Assembly: GCA_038236965.1 (NCBI GenBank) | Contig: JBBRZF010000158.1 | Location: 1-8,228 of the forward strand | Length of the DNA stretch: 8,228 nucleotides | Source of the DNA: JBBRZF01 sp038236965 | GTDB lineage: Bacteria; Acidobacteriota; Terriglobia; Terriglobales; Acidobacteriaceae | Direction of reading: 5' to 3' | In this document: positions 1 to 6,216 of the stretch, one piece after another | Layout of the letters: every line of letters begins with the position of its first letter | Numbering within the stretch: the first letter of the stretch is position 1 | The notes under the pieces: model-generated | The model's database searches: none | What the model was told of the DNA's origin: nothing | What the model saw: only the letters and a program-made list of their open reading frames with translations | Translations under genes and position numbers: made by a program

Positions 1-1627
1 AGAACAGCAGATGGCCGGGATTGGACGAGATCACTTCGATGGGTTTTTTATCGCCATCCAGCGCCATCGCGTAGAACGATTTGTGCGGCATCCAGAACGC
101 CTTTTCGAAACGCTTTGCGAGTTCGTTTGCTTCCTTCTTCAGCTTGTCTGCAGTTTTGGAATCGCCGAAACTGCGCAGCAGGGACGCCATGCGGTACTTG
201 GCGTCGTACACGTAGCCCTGCACTTCGCAGAGCGCGATAGGCGCTTGCGCAACCGTACCGTCGCAGTGGATGTTCGCGTCCCAGGAATCCTTCCATCCTT
301 GATTGACGAGTCCCTTGGTGGAGCGCCGTTGATACTCGACGAATCCATCGCCGTCGAGGTCTCCATATTTTTCTATCCACTCCAGCGCAGCGTAGGCGTT
401 CGGAAGCAACTCCTTCACTAGCGCCTCGTCGGCAGTCCAGTTGAAGGTTTCGCTCAGTAGAATCAGAAACAGCGGAGTCGCATCCACCGAGCCGTAATAC
501 GGCCCAAAGGGCATCTCTCCGCAACGCGTCATCTCGCCATCGCGAAGTTCGTGCAGTATCTTTCCCGGTTCCTCATCGCGCCAATCATTGCTGACTTTTC
601 CCTGATGGCGGGCAAGCACGCGCAAGGTATCGATGGCGAGTTGCGGATTCAGCGAGAGCGACTGATAGGCCGCGATGATCGAGTCGCGCCCGAAGATGGT
701 CGCGAACCACGGGATGCCGGCAGCGATGATGTGCTCCTTCCCGGCGGGGATGCGCAGCGCATGGAAGTCGCCCGTGCATGTCTTCATCATCTCGTCGAAC
801 ACTTCATTGCTGCTCTCGAAGGTCGTGGACTGCGTTTCCCATGCGCGAAACGCGTCGCGACGTTGACGCAGGTTGCTCGCGAAGCTATGCGACTTTTCGC
901 TAACGTTGGTCTCGTCCACAAAGGGCGTGACGTTGACCTCGATGTGAAATTGCTTCAGTGGTTCGAGGTGCAGTTCCCAGCGCGCGGTGCGCTCCTCGAT
1001 CGACGAAGCCGGCGGAGACACATGCACCAGCGTCTGCCGCAGCACGTTATCCAATCCGCGATACACGAAGATGATCTGGTCGCCCCGAACCACCGGCTTG
1101 AAATACTGGCCGTGGATGCGACGGGCGACTCCGCGCACCTGAAAGACGTCCACAAAATCCGCGTCGTAGCTTAGTTCCACGACGAAGTCGACCGGAATGC
1201 GATTGAAATTCTCAAACGTCAGCCGGTCGAAGAAAATGTCGTTCGCGAGAAGCTGTTCGCGGCGTATGTGGACGGTGTTCTCCGGCAAGTCAAAAGAATC
1301 ACGCAGCGTAATGTTGCCCGTGGTGAGTTCGATCTGCGAAGCGTAGGTCTTCTCCGTGCTGGACGACAAAACGACGGCACGATGACCGTCGATATTGAAT
1401 TCCAGATGACTGAGGAAGCGTGTGTCCTGGTGAAAGAAGCCGACGTCAGGAGCGCCGCCGGGCTGGATGTCTCCGGCGACCGTGGTGGACAAGAAGGTTT
1501 TGCCGTCGATCAAGGTGAGGTTGTTCACCTTGCGCGGTTCCAGAACCTGAAAGGCGAGCCGCGGCTCAATATGCGGCGAATCAACAGCGATCAAGTCTGT
1601 TTCCGGAACAAGCAATTGTGTACTCAT
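1..1627 (-). CDS. Amylo-alpha-1,6-glucosidase / glycogen-debranching-type enzyme (C-terminus outside window)
   Basis: I translated this frame by hand from the ATG at 1627-1625. It stays open for 542 codons to the window edge with no stop. The N-terminal part (about residues 30-235) is beta-rich and resembles the GDE_N_bis domain, with the motif FFHQDTRFLS at 64-73. The second half (from about 275) resembles the GDE_C (alpha/alpha) barrel of amylo-alpha-1,6-glucosidases. It shows IPWFATIFGRDS (305-316), YYGSVDATPLF (377-387), DLDGDGFVEYQ (423-433), NQGWKDSWD (442-450) and SNPGHLL at 535-541. In relatives these enzymes cleave alpha-1,6-glucosidic links in branched alpha-glucans; the Asp of GWKDS is a plausible catalytic acid, and the second carboxylate would lie outside the window. 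No signal peptide is seen, so it is likely cytosolic. The start overlaps the stop of the upstream glycosyltransferase as ATGA, and the Shine-Dalgarno is poor, which suggests coupled translation. The family is secure; the natural substrate is inferred and need not be glycogen. Confidence 0.93.
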   Translation of the reverse strand, partial: MSTQLLVPETDLIAVDSPHIEPRLAFQVLEPRKVNNLTLIDGKTFLSTTVAGDIQPGGAPDVGFFHQDTRFLSHLEFNIDGHRAVVLSSSTEKTYASQIELTTGNITLRDSFDLPENTVHIRREQLLANDIFFDRLTFENFNRIPVDFVVELSYDADFVDVFQVRGVARRIHGQYFKPVVRGDQIIFVYRGLDNVLRQTLVHVSPPASSIEERTARWELHLEPLKQFHIEVNVTPFVDETNVSEKSHSFASNLRQRRDAFRAWETQSTTFESSNEVFDEMMKTCTGDFHALRIPAGKEHIIAAGIPWFATIFGRDSIIAAYQSLSLNPQLAIDTLRVLARHQGKVSNDWRDEEPGKILHELRDGEMTRCGEMPFGPYYGSVDATPLFLILLSETFNWTADEALVKELLPNAYAALEWIEKYGDLDGDGFVEYQRRSTKGLVNQGWKDSWDANIHCDGTVAQAPIALCEVQGYVYDAKYRMASLLRSFGDSKTADKLKKEANELAKRFEKAFWMPHKSFYAMALDGDKKPIEVISSNPGHLLF

Positions 1628-2685
1628 GCGGCCGCTCGCGGGCCTTCGGAATCTTCAAAGATCGAGGATTGATCCAGCACCTCGGCGTAAAGTTCCGCAT
1701 AGTCATGCACCATACGTTCGACAGAGAAGTTTTTCTCCACGTAGGCGCGTATTCGTTCCGGCGAGATTTTTTCAAGTTCCGGAACCCGGGCGATCATCTG
1801 CTCGGCAGAGCTGCAGACCAACCCTGAAACGCCATCGCGAATCACCTCGCCTACAGCGCCGCCGGGCAATGCGAGAACCGGCGTCCCGGTCGCCATCGCT
1901 TCGATCATCACCAATCCGAATGGCTCGTTCCACTGGATGGGGAAGAGCATGGCCTTGGCATTGCCGAGCAACTCGTTCTTGGCGGCAAGATCTGCCGGGC
2001 CGACGTATTCAATGAAGCGTCCGTCGATGTGCGGTTTGATCTTGCTTTCGAAATAATCGCGGAAGCAGGGCTGCACCTCGCCCGCGATTTTCAGGGGGAT
2101 GCCTGTCGCTTTCGCAACCTGTATGGCCAGGTGCGTTCCTTTCATCGGCGCAATGCGCCCCAGGAATGCGAAGTAATCCTTCTTGCGCGGCTCGAACTTA
2201 TAAAGTCCCATGTCGACGCCGTGATGGATGGTGCGCATGTGCGGCATCTGCTCACCGGCCTGTTGGTAGCGGCTGATCGTGACGTAGCAGACCTGAGGGT
2301 AATCCGCATAGAAGTCGCTCAGGTGTGAGTCATGTTGATGATGGACGGTGTAGACGAAAGGCGGCCCAGAGAACCTGGAGAACGCCAGACCGGGAACATT
2401 GTTGACATGCAGAATGTCGCAATCGCTCCACGCGTCGCGGACAGCCCATGCCGTGTGGTTGATGTCCTTTAGATTTGCATAGACCTCGCCGTCGATGGGC
2501 CACTCTGACTTAGGGTAAAGAGAGCGGACTTCGACATCAACTTTGGATTCGCCATTGGCATAAACGACTACATCGATTCCCAGCTTCTTTAAACCTTCTG
2601 CAAGGTGTGCAATGAACAGTTCTGTACCCCCATAGTGCGTAGGCGGAATAGGAATAAAGGGTGGGGCGATCAAAGCAATTCTCAT
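1624..2685 (-). CDS. Family 4 glycosyltransferase (GT-B fold), paired with the debranching-type enzyme
   Basis: The protein has 353 residues, a normal length for a GT4 retaining transferase that moves a sugar from a nucleotide donor to an acceptor in the cytosol. It begins MRIALIAPPF, followed by the glycine loop THYGGTE (16-22). The C-terminal Rossmann domain shows the donor-site residues: FLGRIAPMKG (174-183, with R177 and K182) and the EX7E pair E254/E262 in NEPFGLVMIEAM. GTPVLALPGGAVGEVI follows at 267-282. I chose the ATG at 2685 rather than the in-frame ATG at 2727. It starts the first beta strand of the fold, has AAGGGG four bases upstream, and the extra 14 residues of the longer form look non-family. 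The gene ends in an ATGA overlap with the debranching-type gene. It is separated from the upstream transferase by the only long gap in the cluster. Sugar specificity cannot be read from the sequence; an alpha-glucosyl transfer is suggested only by the coupled neighbour. Confidence 0.93.
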   Translation of the reverse strand: MRIALIAPPFIPIPPTHYGGTELFIAHLAEGLKKLGIDVVVYANGESKVDVEVRSLYPKSEWPIDGEVYANLKDINHTAWAVRDAWSDCDILHVNNVPGLAFSRFSGPPFVYTVHHQHDSHLSDFYADYPQVCYVTISRYQQAGEQMPHMRTIHHGVDMGLYKFEPRKKDYFAFLGRIAPMKGTHLAIQVAKATGIPLKIAGEVQPCFRDYFESKIKPHIDGRFIEYVGPADLAAKNELLGNAKAMLFPIQWNEPFGLVMIEAMATGTPVLALPGGAVGEVIRDGVSGLVCSSAEQMIARVPELEKISPERIRAYVEKNFSVERMVHDYAELYAEVLDQSSIFEDSEGPRAAA

Positions 2686-2689
2686 GTAA

Positions 2690-2699
2690 CCCCTTCTCT
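2690..2699 (-). promoter_or_regulatory. Ribosome binding site deciding the start at 2685
   Basis: On the minus strand the purine run AGAGAAGGGG lies here. Its AAGGGG end is four bases (TTAC) from the ATG at 2685. This favours that start over the in-frame ATG at 2727, whose coding extension would run through this site. Confidence 0.6.
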
Positions 2700-2734
2700 T
2701 AAATGATGTTGAGGACGAGCAAAACAATGCGAGA

Positions 2735-2758
2735 CGCAGCCGTAGCTGCGCGTTTTTT
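2735..2758 (+). terminator. Possible Rho-independent terminator on the plus strand
   Basis: The stem CGCAGC (2735-2740) pairs with GCTGCG (2745-2750) around a CGTA loop. Two bases later come six T (2753-2758). The T-run follows the stem only when read on the plus strand, opposite to every gene here, so it cannot be a standard terminator for the upstream transferase. It could stop antisense transcription or simply form a leader hairpin in the minus-strand mRNA. The stem is short (6 base pairs), so confidence is limited. Confidence 0.35.
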
Positions 2759-2845
2759 ATTTGTAATAGAAAAGATGCGGGATTTGGCCTGCTGGTTTAC
2801 ACGGCAGAGCTGATCAGCACTGCAATTCCAACAACTCCGGCGAGA

Positions 2846-3958
2846 TCAGTCGCGGAGCAGCGCCGGATGATTGGACGTCTGCTTCGTGCGGCGCGAGAAA
2901 GCGGATTCAACAGCATTCTCAAACTGTTCGGCACGTATGTCGCTGGTGTGTTCCGCAAGGACCCGCTGCTGGGCCGCACGTCCCATGCGAGAAACCTCTG
3001 CGTCCGAGATGTCGCACAAGTAACGCACTACGTCCGCCGACGAAGTGGGCAGCAGTATCTCGCGTCCGGGGGTGAAGAAGCTGTCTAGTCCTGGCCAATT
3101 GTCGCTCACGATGGCGGCGCCGCAGGCAGCGGCTTCAAACAATCGCACCGAAGGGGAATACCCGGCCTGCACCATGTCCCGCCGTGTGACATTCAGCGTG
3201 AATCGCGAGGAGGAATAGAAATGCGGATGCCAACGCGGATTCAGGTGGTTGATGTGGCGTACATTCTTCGGCCATTTCACCGCCCGGGGATACTGCGGCC
3301 CGGCAACGATGAAGTTGCAATCAGGCAGCGCGCGCGCGGGTTCGCACAGCAGTTCGTCGATCTTCGGTTGCCGGTCGGGAGCGTAGGTTCCCATGTAGCT
3401 CAAGTCGCACGCATAACGTTTGCTGATGGGAAAAGCGTGGTACTTCTCCGGATCGAAACTGCAATAGAGCGGCACCGCCATTGGAGCGTGAAAGCGTTCT
3501 TCGATCTCGCGCAACATCGGTCCGCCTGTGAAGCTGAAGTACACATCGAAGCCCGTCACCTGCTCCACCCGCAGGTAACCGGTGTTCCCCTCCCGCAATT
3601 TCGAGATGGTGATCGGCGTATCGATGTCGTAGAAAGTTTTGACGCGCGAGGGCGAATCAAACACTTCTCCGATGGCGAGCACCCCGTCCGGAAAATACGA
3701 ACCCACCATGGCAACGTCGGTGTCAGACAATTCCCGGCGCACCTCCGGGATGATGGCGCTCCACTCTTCGTATAGTTTCAGAGAGCAGAAATCCGGCTCG
3801 GGAAGATCGCGATTAGATTCGTACCACTCCTGGTTCTTCTCGAAGAACACGATACGATGTCCACGCGCATGCAGCGCTCGCGCCAGTGCACGAAACGTAG
3901 TGGCGTGACCGTTGCCCCACGACGAAGTGATGGAAAGTCCGAAGATCACTATCTTCAT
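2846..3958 (-). CDS. CgeB-like glycosyltransferase (third of three tandem copies)
   Basis: The protein has 370 residues and resembles the CgeB/spore-maturation-type glycosyltransferases, whose C-terminal half belongs to the Glyco_trans_1_2-like group of GT-B enzymes. The N-terminal half starts with a Rossmann strand and a loop, MKIVIFGLSITSSWGNGHAT, then GHRIVFFE (33-40) and TFYDIDTP (108-115). The C-terminal half has DLSYMGTYAPDRQPK (185-199), FIVAGPQYP (216-224), RLFEAAACG (272-280) and FFTPGREIL (294-302). E275 occupies the position of the conserved donor-site glutamate. It is closely related to the gene just upstream: by hand count 20 of the first 40 residues and 20 of residues 268-303 are identical without gaps. 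It begins 9 bases after that gene's stop, with only a weak GAGCGG-like binding site. Its last residues (about 355-370) are polar and look non-family. A cytosolic sugar transferase is the safe call; donor and acceptor are unknown. Confidence 0.88.
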   Translation of the reverse strand: MKIVIFGLSITSSWGNGHATTFRALARALHARGHRIVFFEKNQEWYESNRDLPEPDFCSLKLYEEWSAIIPEVRRELSDTDVAMVGSYFPDGVLAIGEVFDSPSRVKTFYDIDTPITISKLREGNTGYLRVEQVTGFDVYFSFTGGPMLREIEERFHAPMAVPLYCSFDPEKYHAFPISKRYACDLSYMGTYAPDRQPKIDELLCEPARALPDCNFIVAGPQYPRAVKWPKNVRHINHLNPRWHPHFYSSSRFTLNVTRRDMVQAGYSPSVRLFEAAACGAAIVSDNWPGLDSFFTPGREILLPTSSADVVRYLCDISDAEVSRMGRAAQQRVLAEHTSDIRAEQFENAVESAFSRRTKQTSNHPALLRD

Positions 3959-3967
3959 AAATGCCGC

Positions 3968-5101
3968 TCACGCTGTCCGTTCCAGATCGTATTGCGCATT
4001 CATCTCTTCCAGGGAGACAGCGCTCGGATGACGATCGCTCCGCGAACCACGAAGTATCTCTTCCACCTGTCTCGCCCGAAGTGAGTAGGTGTATTCCTTG
4101 AGTGCGCGTTCGCGCATCGCCGCGCCCATCTTGCTGGCCTTCGTCGTCGAAAAGGTGCGCAGATAGTGAACGATGTTTTCCGCGCCGGAAGCAATCAGTA
4201 TCTCCTTGCCCGGGGTGAAGAACGTCTCCACACCAGCCCACTCATCGGTGATGAGGCACGCTCCCGCTCCTGCGGCCTCAAAGAAACGCGTTGGGGGAGA
4301 AAATCCGGTCTTCGCCATGGATTCGCGATTCACGTTGAGCACCATGCGCGCCGAGCAATTCACACGATTGTGATCGTTGGTGCCGACGTGACCGATCCAG
4401 CGCACGTTTTTCGGCAATCGTTTATTTCCCCAACCTTCACCGCCAAGAATGAAACTCGTCTCCGGCGCAAGTTCAGCGGCCCCCATGAAAAATTGTTCGA
4501 CGCGCGCTTCGCGGTCAGGCAGTCGATTCGCAACGAAAACCAGGTCGCACGCCAGCGACGGGTCGGCATCAACGGGATGGTGCGTGTCCGGGTCGAGCGA
4601 GTTGTAGATGGGATAACAATTGCGCGCGCCAAGCGCGAGGTATTGCGCTACCACCGGCGCGCCCCCGCCATAGGTAAAGATGAAATCGTAGTCAGGGATC
4701 AGCGGACGAAATGGGTCGGCGCTATCTCCTTCGACCCGCGCTAGCGTTGCCGGTGCATCCACGTCCCAGAAACAGACCTGCGTGCGTTCGGAGCGGCACT
4801 CCAGTACGCGCTCTTCGAGTAGCGCATCGCCGGCACCCACGCCGCTATGTTTCACCACGAGGTCCGACGTGCGGGCCAAGGAGATCAGTTCCTCGATATC
4901 GCGCGGCGTCTGGTAAACGATAACGTTCGCATACTCGACTTCGCTCACATCGCGATTCTGCTGTCGTTTGTAAATGTCAGGCTCGGCGAAGGTGATCTCG
5001 TGTCCCAGGGCTGCAAGGTTCTTATAGATCCCGCGGTAGTAGGTGGCGGCGCCGTTCCAGTAAGCGGAGGTGATGCTGGAGCCGAAAACAAAAATCCTCA
5101 T
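3968..5101 (-). CDS. CgeB-like glycosyltransferase (second of three tandem copies)
   Basis: The protein has 377 residues and the same two-domain GT-B plan as the downstream copy. The N-terminal half carries MRIFVFGSSITSAYWNGAAT, GHEITFAE (33-40) and VCFWDVDAP (109-117). A glycine run YGGGAP lies at 144-149. The C-terminal half has DLVFVANRLPDREAR (186-200), FILGGEGWGNKRLPKNVRW (217-235), RFFEAAGAG (272-280) and FFTPGKEIL (294-302), with E275 at the expected donor-site glutamate. The Cys of the FEAAACG motif is Ala here. The start at 5101 forms an ATGA overlap with the stop of the upstream transferase, and GAGGAA lies nine bases upstream of it, so the start is well supported. The final 25 or so residues are charged and probably a disordered tail. 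It most likely adds one sugar in the same pathway as its two neighbours; the specific reaction is unknown. Confidence 0.88.
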   Translation of the reverse strand: MRIFVFGSSITSAYWNGAATYYRGIYKNLAALGHEITFAEPDIYKRQQNRDVSEVEYANVIVYQTPRDIEELISLARTSDLVVKHSGVGAGDALLEERVLECRSERTQVCFWDVDAPATLARVEGDSADPFRPLIPDYDFIFTYGGGAPVVAQYLALGARNCYPIYNSLDPDTHHPVDADPSLACDLVFVANRLPDREARVEQFFMGAAELAPETSFILGGEGWGNKRLPKNVRWIGHVGTNDHNRVNCSARMVLNVNRESMAKTGFSPPTRFFEAAGAGACLITDEWAGVETFFTPGKEILIASGAENIVHYLRTFSTTKASKMGAAMRERALKEYTYSLRARQVEEILRGSRSDRHPSAVSLEEMNAQYDLERTA

Positions 5102-6216
5102 CGCCCAAGTTCCTCGCAGATCTCTGTCAACTGCGCCGCACGATGCGCGCAGGTATGCCGTTTCTTGATCGTTTCAAGCCCGCTGGCAGCGATTTGCGCA
5201 CGAGCGGCGTCATCCTTCAGAAGGTGTTCGATCTCCGCCGCCATGGCTTCGCCATCGTTTACCAGCACATAATCTTCGCCGGGACGGAAGAGATGTTCCG
5301 TGTCGCTCCAGGGCGCGCAGATAAGCGGAACGCCACAGGCCAGCGCCTCAAAGACGCGGATGGTGGGAACGCCGCTCAGGCCGTTGGTATACTGCCGGCG
5401 CGGGACGTGCAATGCGAGCGCACTCTGCGCGTACACAGTCGGAGCCATCAAATTGGGAACATAACCGCGGAATTCTATGCCGGCGCTTTCCAACATTTTG
5501 CGGCCCAGGTCAGGATAGCGAACTCCATGCACCACGAACCTACGGTCGGGCAATGCCGCCGCTGGACCGATCAGGTACTCCATCAGTTCGCGCGTACGCT
5601 CTTCGTCGCCCCAGTTCCCTATCCAGCAAACGTCGCTCGCACACTCGGCAGGCAATGGCTTGAAGACCGAGGTGTCAGCGCCTTCATGGAAGGTCCAGAC
5701 ATTTGCGATTCCAAAACCGTCCTTATAGATGCGGCGGATCGCGTCTCCGAAGGCAAGCACTCCGTCGAACAGGTGCAGATGAAAGCGCAGGATGTCGCGC
5801 GCGCTGGTGTAGGCGCGATGATGCGTGTCATGGAATAGAGCGAGAAAACCATTCTTCTTCTTCCGTGCAAGCACCGCGTTCACTACTTCAGGGTCATTCC
5901 ACTCATGAATGATGACGACGTCGGCGCCTTCCAGTTCTTCGTTCAGGAATTCTTCAAAAGTGCTGTCGTTCTGATAAAACCGAATATCGAGTTCCGGATA
6001 CGTTCGGCGGAAATTGTCGATGGCATCGATCGCCATCTCGCCTTCCTGTTTTACCAGGTTGCTCAGCGACCAGCCGCCCAGTTCCTCATAGCAACGCACT
6101 TCGTGTCCCATGCGCAGCAGCTCGCGGACCAGGCCGCGCAGAAAGTGTGCGTTGCCATGGTTCCAGTCGCTGACCCATGAGTGTGCAAAAAAACGGAATC
6201 TCAATCTCTGGCTCAT
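5098..6216 (-). CDS. CgeB-like glycosyltransferase (first, most divergent of three tandem copies)
   Basis: The protein has 372 residues with the same architecture. The opening RFRFFAHSWVSDWNHGNAHF (6-25) corresponds to the FGxSITSxWxNGxAT segment of the other two copies and is followed by GHEVRCYEE (37-45). LALFHDTHH (125-133) replaces their DxDxP motif. The C-terminal half shows DVCWIGNWGDEERTRE (195-210), FVVHGVRYPDLG (227-238), RVFEALACGVPLICAPW (287-303) and HLFRPGEDYVLV (308-319), with E290 as the donor-site glutamate. No signal peptide or membrane segment is present. The start overlaps the previous gene's stop as ATGA and has an exceptionally strong ribosome binding site. Sequence differences from the other two copies suggest a different donor or acceptor. 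The family call is firm; the substrate is unknown. Confidence 0.87.
   Translation of the reverse strand: MSQRLRFRFFAHSWVSDWNHGNAHFLRGLVRELLRMGHEVRCYEELGGWSLSNLVKQEGEMAIDAIDNFRRTYPELDIRFYQNDSTFEEFLNEELEGADVVIIHEWNDPEVVNAVLARKKKNGFLALFHDTHHRAYTSARDILRFHLHLFDGVLAFGDAIRRIYKDGFGIANVWTFHEGADTSVFKPLPAECASDVCWIGNWGDEERTRELMEYLIGPAAALPDRRFVVHGVRYPDLGRKMLESAGIEFRGYVPNLMAPTVYAQSALALHVPRRQYTNGLSGVPTIRVFEALACGVPLICAPWSDTEHLFRPGEDYVLVNDGEAMAAEIEHLLKDDAARAQIAASGLETIKKRHTCAHRAAQLTEICEELGR

Larger units (their letters stand above)
2686..2845. other. Intergenic gap of 160 bases inside the cluster
   Basis: This is the only gap longer than 35 bases in the window. It is locally more AT-rich than its flanks near 2753-2775. 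It contains a stem-loop followed by six T on the plus strand (2735-2758), a 10-base perfect palindrome GCTGATCAGC at 2809-2818, and the ribosome binding site of the next gene. On the minus strand I see only poor matches to a sigma-70 promoter: a TTGCAG-like -35 followed 18 bases later by TGTAAA, near 2825-2796. A promoter for the transferase/debranching pair is therefore possible but not shown. No convincing small coding sequence is present. Confidence 0.6.

Noticed and set aside
48..524. A minus-strand frame of 158 codons inside the debranching-type gene
   Set aside because: The other minus-strand frame carries the GDE_C motifs without interruption through this stretch, so there is no frameshift or second gene here.
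551..1174. A long open frame on the plus strand (207 codons)
   Set aside because: It lies entirely antisense to the debranching-type gene, whose motifs are unmistakable. The plus-strand protein is Arg/His/Ala-rich with no recognisable fold.
2797..2979. A 60-codon minus-strand frame with a hydrophobic C-terminal end, overlapping the end of the third CgeB-like gene
   Set aside because: Two thirds of it lies inside a firmly supported gene in another frame, it has no clear ribosome binding site, and a short hydrophobic tail alone is weak evidence.
3813..4241. A minus-strand frame spanning the junction of two CgeB-like genes
   Set aside because: It is a third frame over two well-supported coding regions, with low-complexity Gly/Arg/Ser composition and no motif.
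5143..5838. A long open frame on the plus strand (231 codons)
   Set aside because: It is antisense to the first CgeB-like gene. Long open antisense frames are expected in GC-rich coding DNA, and no motif is visible in it.
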